Assembly: GCA_949775045.1 (NCBI GenBank)
Contig: OX459105.1
Coordinates: forward strand, 16,939,353-17,003,352
Reading direction: 5' to 3'
Origin: Metridium senile
Taxonomy: Eukaryota; Cnidaria; Anthozoa; Actiniaria; Metridiidae
DNA length: 64,000 nt
In this document: positions 30,601-41,900 of the stretch, piece after piece
Position numbering within the stretch: the stretch's first letter is position 1
How the letters are laid out: every line of letters starts with the position of its first letter
Notes under the pieces: model-generated
The model's input: the letters and a program-made list of their open reading frames with translations, nothing else
Told to the model about the DNA's origin: nothing
Databases searched by the model: none
Translations under genes and position numbers: made by a program

Positions 30601-33067
30601 CAGCACGTCCTGCCCGTCCTCCCGTACGAAACCTACGCGACGCTGACCGAAAACCGGTGTTCTGTGTAATATCAGTAGGAGATAATTGAGCAAGTGTTCT
30701 ACGGTGATTTGAATCGTTAATCAAAGCAGAGACCGTTGATTGCTTACGGAAGATCTTTGTTGATCGACTTGCTTCAGATATTGAAGTATTGAGTAGTTGG
30801 ACAGGAAGATCATGCAATGCGGCCCTACGGCCTGGGATGCGACGGGACGGGCCCCCTTCCTCCGCAACACTGGATAAATCTAGTGGTAAGTCAGTCAATG
30901 TCTCTGTATTAACAAACCGCCGCATGAAGCTTTCACGTATCTTAGGAGTGGGGAACTCTGACGCGATCTTCAAACGACTCATCTTCACAAGTCTAGGGTC
31001 TTCTTTGAACCGCTCGTAAATGCGAATCCTCATGGGAAGTTTTTCATGAGTGGAGCCTGTTTCCTCATCCATTTTATGCTGTTTCATGATTTTAAGATCT
31101 TCGTCCAACTCAAGATTGTCAACGATAACGGCGACAAAAACACTCATGATGATTAACGATGAAAACACGTGATAAAGTGTCAGGAAACACGCTACTAAAA
31201 TAGCGGGAAACACTTCCTCGGTGCTTATCATGGATTTCTCCATAATTTCTACCCACCCCTCCTGCGTAAGGATTTGGAACATGGACTCCAGGGATTGGAC
31301 ATATGTACCAAAGATATATCCCTCTTCGTCTTGTAGAGTAGAAAAGAGTTGCATGCCAACAGTTGATAGAAGCATCACAAAGAAAATCGTAAACAGAATT
31401 ATACTACCGAGTTTTTTACCAGTTCCAAATATCTTGAGACAAAACGCTTGTAGTCCTGGTATAGCTCCAATAAGGCGGATAACTCTCATTACATGAAACA
31501 CAGAAAATGCATCATATTCTAGTAACACGGGTATAGCCAATATAGTACTGCCAACAGCAATTACAAACTCCACAAACTGCATCCGTGAGTTATTCAAATA
31601 CGCTCGAAAACCTGAACACCAGATTTTCAGTAAAGCTTCAATATCGAATAGAATAGTGAATATGAACTGTGCTTTTCGTCGCCATGGTTTGTTAAGGGCC
31701 TGTATGAGAGCATCAACAAAAACACAAGTCCATATGAAATATTGTACAAATGATGAACCAATAATTCGACGAATAGGCAGAGGAGCATGTCCTTTACTCG
31801 CTTCGTGGTCAACAGATACAAGATGCCAGCCTGCCCCGTGGTCTTTGATAACTAGTGATGACAACCCAGTGTAACGACGACGTCTTGTTTGACGACGGCT
31901 CATAGTATAATGACTACGAAGGTCAGCAAACGTTTCAGAAACAACGGCGATGAACACATTCTTGACTAAAAACGCCAGGAAAAATATCAACAGTACAAAA
32001 TAAATAGCTACGAGTAGTTTAGAGCGTGCATGCATCATCTGGTACATGACAAGAACCCATCCTTCTTGTGTAGCGCTGACATAAACAGTCATGAGACTAT
32101 GACCAAAATGGTCAAAATACACACGAGCGCCCATGAATTTTTCCACAATGATCTCCTCGCAGCGAAAACCACTTGGGCAAAAATATCCTTTTTCGTTGGT
32201 CAAACTACATCTTGCTTCTGGTAATGATAGGTCACTGTATGTGACATTGTTCAAATCCGTCGAATTATTGACACAATAGTGATTTTTTATCCCAAACATT
32301 TGAATGCCTATGATAGATGCTAAGGTCATGAAATACGAGAAGAAAATTATAACCGACCAGATCTGTCTTCTTGAACGACGAGAAACTTCTTCACTAACTC
32401 GTAAGTTTACGAAAACCTTGAAGACCCGTACCATTATAAGAGCTCTAGGTGATCGAGGAATCGAAAACATAATATATGGCTTTGGTTTGATGCCGCTCAG
32501 CTCTACAAATTGAAGTATAATTGAAAGCAAGATAAGCATTACCATAATAAAATTAAAAATACAATTTCGCCGTTTTAAATAGGCCCGAAAACTAAATTTG
32601 TGAATTTGGGCAATCATTTCAATTGTTAGAACAATGACTACGATAATGTCCAATGTTAAAGTAACGTAAAATAGTTCGGGTACTTTTTCAAACGTAGCAG
32701 GGCTGTTGAGCGACATCGATATTACACTAACCACTGCACATACTTGTATGAGGCATTTGAACCACCAAGACTTCAACCAAGCTAGGCGTCTCGATTCTTC
32801 ATCGTCGTCTTCATCGTCCGCTATTGTGTCCGGGAAGAAAGCTTGTTTCATCGGCCATAAATTAGTCGAAGAAGATTGAAAATCAGAGTCAATAGCATGC
32901 GAAGATTTCGGCTCCATCTTGAATCGATCACAATATTTATTTGCCGGTGTTGCTCTTTGCGGGGGTCTGGGTGGATTGCTCACTTTTAACAACACGATAA
33001 CTGTCCGAAACACCTCGGCAAGTAATCGAGTGGACTTTTTGACAGCTCGGGTCTCTAAATATGACAC
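27686..33067 (-). CDS. NALCN: NALCN, sodium-leak channel, single exon, EEEE filter
   Basis: Four-domain pore subunit of the voltage-insensitive sodium-leak channel that sets resting potential (with UNC80, UNC79 and FAM155 partners in animals). One uninterrupted frame of 1793 codons (human 1738 aa). All four S1-S6 domains are present. Landmarks shared with human NALCN: EKGYFCPSGF loop in domain I, KLPMRIRIYERF, EELRENHPYFDQPLF, LTVDQRRWQDLKKRLRLAQP, RLHNGGDV-like LRNGGDVSFHDVLG, LQLEELLEREELEYTI. Pore glutamates: E335 (TQEGW), E603 (TQEGW), E1168 (SLEGW) and E1448 (TGEDW). Human NALCN has Lys at the third site. The start may instead be Met51 (MEPKSSHAIDS, codon at 32917), since the first 50 residues are not family-like. 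Human NALCN has over 40 exons; here there is none to remove. Coding DNA is clearly GC-richer than the flanks. Confidence 0.97.
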   Translation of the reverse strand: MSYLETRAVKKSTRLLAEVFRTVIVLLKVSNPPRPPQRATPANKYCDRFKMEPKSSHAIDSDFQSSSTNLWPMKQAFFPDTIADDEDDDEESRRLAWLKSWWFKCLIQVCAVVSVISMSLNSPATFEKVPELFYVTLTLDIIVVIVLTIEMIAQIHKFSFRAYLKRRNCIFNFIMVMLILLSIILQFVELSGIKPKPYIMFSIPRSPRALIMVRVFKVFVNLRVSEEVSRRSRRQIWSVIIFFSYFMTLASIIGIQMFGIKNHYCVNNSTDLNNVTYSDLSLPEARCSLTNEKGYFCPSGFRCEEIIVEKFMGARVYFDHFGHSLMTVYVSATQEGWVLVMYQMMHARSKLLVAIYFVLLIFFLAFLVKNVFIAVVSETFADLRSHYTMSRRQTRRRRYTGLSSLVIKDHGAGWHLVSVDHEASKGHAPLPIRRIIGSSFVQYFIWTCVFVDALIQALNKPWRRKAQFIFTILFDIEALLKIWCSGFRAYLNNSRMQFVEFVIAVGSTILAIPVLLEYDAFSVFHVMRVIRLIGAIPGLQAFCLKIFGTGKKLGSIILFTIFFVMLLSTVGMQLFSTLQDEEGYIFGTYVQSLESMFQILTQEGWVEIMEKSMISTEEVFPAILVACFLTLYHVFSSLIIMSVFVAVIVDNLELDEDLKIMKQHKMDEETGSTHEKLPMRIRIYERFKEDPRLVKMSRLKIASEFPTPKIRESFMRRFVNTETLTDLPLDLSSVAEEGGPSRRIPGRRAALHDLPVQLLNTSISEASRSTKIFRKQSTVSALINDSNHRRTLAQLSPTDITQNTGFRSASRRFRTGGRAGRAAVTEADVKRAIVMASQGNKKPLHSQLSQDDNPRKDFDIQSLREKRMQAQSRRRFQEETLRENHPYFDQPLFALPRDSWFRSLLQGIVHARYTIPPGYRERANRNRLVSMETIQKTLATQTYLEWTMVFVTLVSCLSMMMETQEKSTFQDVWTSTFEHFFVVAMSIELGIRMLADGLLFTPNAIIQNIGGVLDMFIYFNGLVYICWQPMEVRAGSGAQVLMILRCLRPLRIMTLMPKMKKVIMELCGGYKEILKVSALQLILMFSFAIYGVQVFSKKLRRCNDVTITNRENCTGYFLRKLAAPRELSDLAGDIPEMLVPRVWKNPRNFDFDDVLSAFLALVEVLSLEGWLEVRDVIRDTVGSSYAVFVHIYVLFGSMIGLTLFVGVVVTNFNEHKGIALLTVDQRRWQDLKKRLRLAQPLHLPPRPDDPGIQKKLYDIIQSMLYRRIVAVIVLLECLTLAVAQWTTADSKVRDGVTSLAAACTLFFLIDAILKIISYTFEGYWRSMRNRFDMLLTSLGIIWIILNFSLKGSEMYHGTLVFGVVIIVFRFLTLSGKHNTLKMLMLTVVMSLVKSFFTIAVLVVLMMCYSLAGVILFGSVKYGEAINLNANFETSFNAMILLFRIITGEDWNKVMHDCMVDQPYCTPADDTYWRSDCGNKAAAIIFFITFYVLVTFVVLNVFVAVIIENFSLFYASDEDSYLSNTDLRDFQMAWNLVDKGRRGIMSVPQARLFLRIYIFFKQNNYLKGRLGIDDRTTSFRHMCCEIEKLRNGGDVSFHDVLGIIAYRTVDISHCLQLEELLEREELEYTIDQEVAIQTIRDWFIKLRMKRDREKQPKERASPLASSNESINNAGLGDDSDREHHLDRLSSGEEEEKEFAPVEKIPASRTLSTQSAGFLAPPSSPPRQRKFSGPDRFMTPQRKTASTVTFPTEIVEPSPTPALRQRQRSIPEHKENTEVNDWWSNQMKDFSFPPP

Positions 33068-33213
33068 GAGTGGTTGCCGAGTGACCTCGTAAACAGCACA
33101 AACAAAACGATCCTCCGTTTACAGCAGTGTACATTTCGCATCGCTGTGTTTATGTTGGTTTCATCACAATAACTTCTTATATATCCCTCACTTCATAACC
33201 GCAAATCTACACC
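33068..33213. promoter_or_regulatory. 146-bp head-to-head NALCN/MAT intergenic region
   Basis: Only 146 bp separate the two ATGs (about 297 if NALCN starts at Met51), so the promoters must overlap or be shared. TTATATATCC at about 33177-33186 is TATA-like for the MAT side and would give a very short leader; weak evidence. The in-frame stop TAA at 33196-33198 lies five codons before the MAT ATG. Confidence 0.55.
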
Positions 33214-34512
33214 ATGCACACGCTACGTTTTCTAGCCGTGAAACCGCCAGTCCTTCGTCCTTTTTGTCTCAAATCGTTGAAGCAAACAAGCAAATTCTGC
33301 ACACCTCTGGTGGGGCCTCGTGTTTCACTCGCAAGGAATGTGTCTGGCCCGTACAGCACGAACGATCGACACAACTTTCTATTCACGTCAGAGTCTGTAA
33401 ACGAAGGCCATGCTGATAAAATGTGTGATCAAGTATCAGATGCAGTGCTTGACGCTCATTTAGTGCAAGATCCTCATGCAAAAGTAGCCTGTGAAACAGC
33501 GACCAAGACTGGAATGGTGTTGTTGTTCGGCGAAATCACGTCAAGTGCTAAAGTTGACTTTCAAAGCATCGTCCGAGAAACCGTCAAAGACATTGGCTAC
33601 AATGACTCATCAACTGGCTTTGACTACAAAACATGCAGTGTTCTTTTAGCCATTGAAAAACAAGAAAAAGAAATTGCAGACACCGTACACGTTGGCAAAG
33701 AAGATGAAAATCTTGGAGCTGGGGATCAAGGATTGATGTTTGGCTATGCTACAGACGAAACTGATGAATTAATGCCTTTAACTACAGTACTTTCACATAA
33801 ACTATGTGCTAGAATGTCAGAATGCAGAAAAAATAATACCCTACCATGGTTGCTACCAGATGGGAAGACCCAAGTGACTGTGGAGTACAACTTAGAGGGA
33901 GGAGCATGTGTACCTAAACGCGTTCATACTGTACTAGTGTCAGCACACCATAGACCAGGCATTCATGTAGATGACATAAAACATCATTTACTGGAAACTA
34001 TTATCAAACCAGTCATCCCAGAAAAATACCTGGACAATAATACAGTCTTTCACCTTATGCCGTCAGGAAAATTTGAAAGGGGAGGTCCCCTGAGCGATGC
34101 AGGGCTTACTGGCCGAAAGATAATTGTTGATACTTATGGTGGGTGGGGTGCTCATGGCGGTGGTGCATTCTCTGGAAAAGATGTTACCAAAGTAGATCGA
34201 TCTGGTGCATATGCGGCAAGATGGATTGCCAAGTCATTAGTTGCCGCAGGGTTGTGCCGTCGTGTACTAGTACAAGTAGCATATGCCATTGGTCTATCGG
34301 AACCATTGTCTATAGCAGTATTTAGCTATGGCTCCAGTGAATGCTCTGATGAAGAACTGTTGGAAATTGTCCAGAACAATTTTGATCTTCGTCCAGGAAT
34401 GATTATCAGAGAACTGGACCTTAGGCGACCTATTTACAGGGCAACTAGTGTCTTTGGACATTTCAAACCTGGATTTCCTTGGGAAGAAACTAAAAAACTT
34501 GAACTCAGCTAA
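33214..34512 (+). CDS. S-adenosylmethionine synthetase with mitochondrial-type presequence
   Basis: Makes S-adenosylmethionine from methionine and ATP. Single exon, 432 aa (human MAT2A 395). The core from about residue 55 matches MAT throughout: [23 protein letters not shown] (168-183), [26 protein letters not shown] (315-323), [17 protein letters not shown]. The first 50 residues have eight Arg/Lys, many Ser/Thr and no Asp/Glu, with an LARN/VS site that could be a processing point. This is typical of a mitochondrial presequence. An in-frame TAA sits at 33196, and the next Met (residue 70) lies after the ATP-site motif, so the extension must be translated. Oddities: the motif GHPDK is GHADK here and GDAGLTG is SDAGLTG. 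Other ligands are intact, so it is probably active. The lack of introns suggests retroposition. Confidence 0.93.
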   Translation: MHTLRFLAVKPPVLRPFCLKSLKQTSKFCTPLVGPRVSLARNVSGPYSTNDRHNFLFTSESVNEGHADKMCDQVSDAVLDAHLVQDPHAKVACETATKTGMVLLFGEITSSAKVDFQSIVRETVKDIGYNDSSTGFDYKTCSVLLAIEKQEKEIADTVHVGKEDENLGAGDQGLMFGYATDETDELMPLTTVLSHKLCARMSECRKNNTLPWLLPDGKTQVTVEYNLEGGACVPKRVHTVLVSAHHRPGIHVDDIKHHLLETIIKPVIPEKYLDNNTVFHLMPSGKFERGGPLSDAGLTGRKIIVDTYGGWGAHGGGAFSGKDVTKVDRSGAYAARWIAKSLVAAGLCRRVLVQVAYAIGLSEPLSIAVFSYGSSECSDEELLEIVQNNFDLRPGMIIRELDLRRPIYRATSVFGHFKPGFPWEETKKLELS

Positions 34513-35901
34513 ACCATGTCAAATAGATGCAACATTATGTATATAATATATGAAATATCCTTTATAGATTATACTTTCAACAGAAAATTCTATTGATAGA
34601 TGCACATTTAGTATAACATTCCAAATTTGAACCCATCAAAATCACAATCACAATGAATCAAAATAATGTGTTTAATTAAGTAAAACTGAAAAATTTGAAA
34701 CAAAATGAGCAATAACAAAAAGAGTGATCAAGCCATAGAGTTTTGGCTTTTCATTTAATAGCTTACACTTCACCACCAACTGATTGCTCTTGTTAAAAAC
34801 TCCACAGCTAAGCTTCTTTGTAATTCAAAATATACTGCTAAGAACTCCTCATTGATCAATTTGTTTGGCGTAGACATTGTCTAGTTCATTCATTAAGTGA
34901 AATCAATCTTATGGAATATAGACTTATGATTTCAATTCACAAAACTCCTTGTAATTTCTTTTCTTTTACATCAGATAAATAACAGCATAAAATTGTAATA
35001 AAAGATAAAGTTTTGAGTAATTTCCTTCTGGTCTAACCAAAATACATTCATTATTGATGTCGTTATTAGCCCTATAAGTATATCATACATATTTGATTAC
35101 CACTGAGTGTGAGCCCCTTCACTAAACAAGAAAAACCACAAAAAAGCATAAAAATAGAACATGTAAAATTATGTGACTTTATGTAAATCTTCTCATTGCT
35201 TTAAACCAATTAATGAGGGATATATTGCATGCTTTAGATTTTTTGAACAATGATTTAAATGTATCTAATTATCATGAAATATGTCATTATTTTTGTCAGT
35301 GAATAAACATATTTTATTGGAAATGTAATAAATCATTATTCTCAATTCTCAATTTCTTATATTTTTAGACATGTCCATGTATACATGAAATAGAATAGTT
35401 CACATACGAAGATAAATCATCTATAATTATGCAAATATAGTAAAATACTGAAGACAATTTCATTTCCGGTTTGTTTCATATCATATAAACATTGAAATTA
35501 ATTTAGCCATTCCCCTCCCCCCTAAGGTAGATATAAACCAAAACACGCGCCCGCGCTCTGTTGACCATGCGCACAAATGAACGACTCAGCAAATTTTTGG
35601 TGAATTGCAAATGAAGTCACTTTCTTGAATTATTCTGTTCAAAAATGATGTTATTATTGCTCCAAATGCTCTAAAAGACTATCAAACATGAAGAAGGATT
35701 TCATTTCTACTGTACTTATTGCTGTTTTTCAACAATGAACACGATAGCGGAAGGTAATTGTCGTTTTAACGACTGCGTTACATCGACTAGCTTCATTTTG
35801 TACATTTCACTTCTACTCCTACAAAATCGTCCTGGTTTACGGCTACAAACTAGTCCTACAAACAGCAAGGCTATTGGTTGTTGAGAGGAATTGTGCACAC
35901 C
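34513..35901. other. MAT 3' flank and RB1CC1 upstream region
   Basis: AT-rich, no repeat array and no coding sequence. MAT and RB1CC1 run in the same direction, so this holds the MAT terminator side and the RB1CC1 promoter. A GC-richer patch (CACGCGCCCGCGCTCTG) near 35545 is a candidate promoter feature. Confidence 0.5.
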
Positions 35902-38900
35902 ATGTTGTACGTGTTTTCTGTAGATCAAGGAGAGATGTACTCCTTTGAGATGGAACTCGCGATGGAGAGGTAGGAATGGGAAATCTTATTTTCATCTCTC
36001 GTATTTTTGACAAAATTAAGATTTAATTAGCTTGTAATAGAAAGTCTTTTTGTTTACTGTTGCTTGTGAAATGTCTTATGAATTTGTAGGCAGTCACAGT
36101 GTAAACAAACGAACTATCTTTTGACTGTTGTGACTTCCTGTGTTCATTCCTGTCTGTCTTTCCCACAGTGTCATTCCTGTCTAAAAGACAATCATGTACA
36201 TATTAATATCTGGCATACTGACAGTCTGTCTGTCTGACTTTCGCTGAAATTTGTGTAATAAACTTCAGAACCTGTAATCAGAAACTATGTAAAACGCTCT
36301 GTCTTCTTACTCTTGCTAAAGCATGCTTCTCAGAACAATTTTATGCTTCAAAATTACCTAACTATCTGTAAATATCAAATTTGTAATAATACACATAATA
36401 AAAGAATTAATAAAACGACAAAAGAAGATCCCCTTAAGCGGAACTCTTTCTTTTGTTATTCTTTTATTACTAAATTGCTCCTTTTATCATGTGACAACAA
36501 TCTTGCAATTAGGATGCATACATACATACATACATACATAAACTTTATTTGAATTCGAATTGTAGATTAGCTTTACACTAGTATCTTCGAATGGTAAAGG
36601 ATATCTTTAGTTTATACATATATGGATATTACAGTACTATTACCATATAAAATTTTATCAAGAGTATAAGCAAAATAAATCCTCTCTTTAAACTAGTTAG
36701 AAACGAGTTAGTAACACCGCATAGAAGAACACTAAGAAGTAATGGCCAAGCCTTGCTTAGAGTTGTCAAAACTAATAGACTTTCAAATTTTGTCACGCAT
36801 AGATATGCACATAATATATTGTATTTTAAGTATCCCCCTTATATATTGTATTTTAAGTAATTATTTAATTGTAACTAATATCAGTTATTTATTTAGTATT
36901 ATTTATAGATATTTATATATGTAAGTAGTGCTGACCCAGCCTGTAATTCAGCAACTGCTGCAAGAGGCCTGAATAAACACATCTATCTATCTAAAACACC
37001 AATTTAAACAACTTATATTTGTCTAAAATTTGCCAATATTTTGGCCTAACTGTCCACCATAATTGTCTATCTCTATTTGTACAGTGTTCAGCTAGTAATG
37101 GACACCATTGCAAGCTCCACAGGGATTACAGTTGATAAACAAGTTTTGTTAGTGTCTGGTGGTGAAGCATTAGACCCTAGTGATAGGGTCTGTAACTATA
37201 GTAACGCTGGAACGGTAAGTACTTCATGTGCATTAATAAAACATTACATTAATACATACATAGTTATTATTTTGTCTTGCATTTGTAAAGTAGCTACATA
37301 CATGCATGTAGATATCTTCAATGAGTTGTTAATAAATAAAAATTAAAAAAACGTCATCTTTTCAAATTAGCTTATTCTTTGTAAATATGTTTTTTTTTGC
37401 TACTGTTGTTAACAAACAATGTATAGCACTTAGAACAGATTTGTATTTGCGCTTTATAAATAATAATAATTATTATTATTAAACAGATTATACTTGTATG
37501 ATATAATTATATTATGTTCACTCAGATGATTTTTAACAGTGGTCATTTCATTTTTGTCAAATCATTTTTATTCAGTACCTTGAGTTATAATACATATATG
37601 TATATGTGTATATATATAGATTTTACAGATTTCTAGGTACAGGCTACCAATAATGTGCAGTTCCAGAAAATATCCCCCCCCCCCCCCCCCCCCCCACACA
37701 CACACAGATGTTTTTTTATTTTCAGACCCCCCTACCTCCTTGAATTTCCTTTCCAGAGGGTCTTCAAAAGACCCCCCCTACCCCCTGGAATTTCCATAAT
37801 TTTCCCACTTGCTTTAATACCCCCTGGAAAACCTCAAATTCCTCTAAAACGCTTTTTATGCTATAACACAAGCAATTTCGAAGCACTTTAATATCAATTA
37901 TCTAATATCCTGTCGCTGATAGCGAATTATGCTACTAAATGTATCCCATGTAACCCTCTGGAAAAATACTTTTCTAAACCCCGCTCTCCTTCAGAAATTT
38001 TCCACTTTTAGACCCCACTACCCCTCAATCATCATCATCATTATCATAATCATCATCACCAACATCAGCACCATGGGGTGGTAAGGGGGTATGGATATTT
38101 TCTGGAACTACACAGTAACCACAAGGGCAAACCTAGGTAGATATACATACATACATACAAATTATGTAACAAATATCATGTTATTGGCTATCATATATAT
38201 CAAACACTGACTAGTTTACTTGCTCCTTTCTATTTCTATTTTTACAGGATACTAGCCCCATTTATTTGTTTAGTAAAAGTACAATAGAATCATCTATGCC
38301 GCCTTCACCAAGTCTAACCTTTGGATCAGGTAATTACTCTCATTCTATGGGTTCCCTGTGTCAAGGTAAACACACAGAGAGTCTCATTCTATGGGCTCCC
38401 TGTGTAAAGGTAAACACAGAAAAGTCGTATTCTATGGGCTCCCTGTGTCAAAGTGAAGACAGAGAGTCTCATTGTATGGGATCCCTGTGTCAAGGTAAAC
38501 AGAAAAAGAGTCTCATGGAAAATTTTCTCTTTTGTAAATGCCTGTTGATTTTGTTCTCATGCTAGTTAGCACATTGTTGATTTATTTAAACGTATCTAAG
38601 AGTTCTCTTCAAGAGCCTATGAACAAATATTATTATTTAATGATATTTACAATGGTTCTAAACTTTTTAAGTGATAGTAATGATGATGATAAATTATAAA
38701 AATATCCTATTTAAAAAGAAAACGATAATAAAAATGATTCTAAAATTACAATATCCTATTACAGTGTCCTATATAAAAAGAAAAAAAATGATTCTTATTT
38801 ACAATCAAATCTAAAATTTTAAAAAAAATCTCAGATGCATATTTGGTGTTGAGATTAAAGTCAGTTAAGAAAAAGCCTATGAACTGCTCATCACCAGCTG

Positions 38901-41900
38901 AGTTGACCTTCAGAACAAACACAAGGTCAACCAATCAGAATTGATGATTTGACAGCATATTTTGATTAGCATTTCACATTATTCTGCCAATAGAATTAAT
39001 GAAATATGAGTTCTTCCTTCTTTAAATTAATCGTAAACCGTAGTCAAACTCATGGTGGGATTATATTTCAATCAACAACAAAAGTCTACTTTTAATTTAG
39101 TTTCACATGCAATTGTAACACCCTACTATCTTTCATCCCTCTAGAGTCCAGCCTTAAGGATCAGGTTGACGTTTCATTTAATCTCCCACCAACATATGAA
39201 ACACTGGTCTCTAGGGCACAGTTAGCATCAGAGTTTAATCACTATGCGGTAGAAATAGCCAACAACTGTGAACAACTTGTCAATGAACAATCGTTCCAGC
39301 AGCTTGGCTGGGCGGCAGTAGTAGCTAATTTAGACAATATATCCAAGTGAGTATGATAAGTATTTATTGGTTTGATTTGCGGTTATGAAAGTGTGTATGA
39401 GCATCATTATCATCACAGAATAATAAGCAATTTAAAGCAATTGCTATTGTAGAAGCCCAAAACAAATTTTGGGGCTTCAATGGGATTTGAACCCATGAAC
39501 TTTGCAGAACCGATGCAATAATGATTGTGATGGTGAAATTGTGATAATAATCATGATAATGATGATTTTTATTTGTGATGATGATGATGTTAGTGGTGCT
39601 GGTGGTGGTGCTGGTGGTGTTGGTGCTGGTGCTGGTGCTGGTGCTGCTGCTGGTGCTGGTGCTGGTGCTGGTGCTGGTGGTGGTGCTGGTGCTGCTGGTG
39701 CTGCTGGTGCTGCTGCTGCTGCTGGTGCTGGTGCTGGTGCTGGTGCTGGTGGTGCTGGTGCTGGTGGTGGTGCTGGTGGTGATGGTGCTGGTGCTGGTGG
39801 TGCTGGTGCTGCTGGTGCTGGTGCTAGTGGTGCTGCTGGTGCTGGTGCTGGTGGTGCTGGTGCTGGTGGTGCTGCTGGTGCTGGTGATGGTGCTGGTGGT
39901 GCTGGTGCTGGTGGTGGTGCTGGTGGTGCTGGTGCTGGTGGTGCTGGTGGTGCTGGTGCTGCTGGTGCTGGTGGTGCTGGTGGTGCTGGTGCTGGTGGTG
40001 CTGGTGCTGCTGGTGCTGCTGGTGCTGGTGGTGCTGGTGGTGCTGGTGGTGCTGGTGGTGCTGGTGGTGCTGGTGGTGCTGGTGCTGGTGGTGCTGGTGC
40101 TGGTGCTGGTGCTGGTGTAATACCAAGAAGCAGATTAAAAAGAAAACAAGGCACAGCCAATTATTTTTAACCTACTTTTAAAATCTATTTATTATTTATA
40201 AGTAATACCATGGCATGAGGGTAATTAGTGATTAAATTTCCCTGAATACCTAAAATTTGTGGAATTCCCAAGGGCGCTGTACATTTGGTACATAACTTTT
40301 TCATATCTTCATTAGTGAAAATATGGAAAATACAAGTGTTTTAGTTTCTGTTAAAGCACTAATATCTATATAATAAATTATTCTATGTATTTCCAGGGAG
40401 TTCAGTGAAAGGGCTGGTACTGTTAAGCTCAGTTATGAAGAGTTTTTGGAATCAAGGCCACAGTATCTGGATTTACTGAAAGGGTAATTAATGATACTCT
40501 AACTAATGCTGATAGTATTTATGATAAAGAAGATAATTGTGAAACCACAAACTATTGTGCACCACAAAGTATTTAATGCTTTACATGCAGCAATAGTTGT
40601 ATTAGTTTGGATACAAGTAGTGCCCACCCCTACCAATACAGAAGAATCTTTGTAAGAACTGTAGACTTTAGCTGCCTCCAACTGCAGTCAACAAACTTTA
40701 CTTAACTTTACTTAACATTCTACTATAATGTGTTATGTTATGTGTAACTGTGTTTATGTACATTGTACTGTGTTTTACATGTGTTTTCAGCTTTCGTCCA
40801 ATTTTGACAACTTCACTCATACCTGTTAATTACAAATTGTACTCAAGATTCAAATTCAATATCAGATTTGCTGGTGCTAAAGCTTGGAATTTAGTAGATG
40901 AGAGAATAAAGGAAGCCTCCAGCATCTCGAAATTCAAAGATTTATTAAAGAATTCAATTATTCAAACTTATAATAATGATTAAAATGTACTCCTTCATAT
41001 ACATTTCATGTTATTCTATATATTTATTCCAATTTAACTACCATAATTTCCTCTTTTTTTCTTTTTCAATTGTTTATTCTATTTAACCGATTTACACATG
41101 CATATATATATATATTTTGTAATCTTTGTAATTTTTGTTCTATTTATTCTTGATTAATGACCGTTTGATTATAATAGAAATTAAGATAGCAAACTGGCTT
41201 TGTATAGCTTTTATAGTTAATCCAGTTTGCTCTCACCTCAATATAAGGAAAATTTATTATATTTTTATTAATTTGTAAATGTAAGGTGAAAATAAAAAAT
41301 TGTCATTGTCATTGTCATTGTCAAGATCGTGTGATTTCTTATACTAATGTGTTTTTACATGTGTTTACTAGCTATGATGAAATCCTTCATGTTCTTGCTA
41401 AGATCCCAGTACTACCCAGCTTACTGCATGGTAATGAAACCAGTAACCCTGATATCAGGGACGGCGTTAGTCTTCTTGATTGGATCAGTGCACAGGATCA
41501 CAAGAACAGTTTAAAGGATATGGTCATTCAGTGTCGAAATGCACTGGAGCAGTTTGATGGTACAATATTAGAGACGGTGATGACAGAGGTTATGCAGGTT
41601 AGTATAATGATGGTAATGATGACTGTGATTGTGGTGATGATGATTGTGGTGAAGATGATGATGATTGTGGTGATGTTGGTGATGATGATGATGATTGTGA
41701 TTGTAATGATGATGATGGCTGTGATGATGATGGTGATGATGATGATTGTGATTGTAATGATGATGATGGCTGTGATAATGATGGTGATGATGATGATTGT
41801 GATTGTAATGATAATGATGGTGACGATGATGGTGCTGATGTTGGTGATGATGATTATGATAATGATGGTGATGATGATGATTCTAATGATGATGATGGTG

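Noticed and set aside
27686..33067. Voltage-gated calcium channel (EEEE filter) instead of NALCN
   Set aside because: The whole-length landmarks (LTVDQRRWQDLKKRL, ENHPYFDQPLF, LQLEELLEREELEYTI) are specific to NALCN and there is no AID, EF-hand or IQ region of a Cav channel.
39477..40170. Long Gly/Ala, Val/Leu and Pro/Ala open frames
   Set aside because: By-products of the GCTGGT array; no gene-like start, flanking homology or splice evidence.
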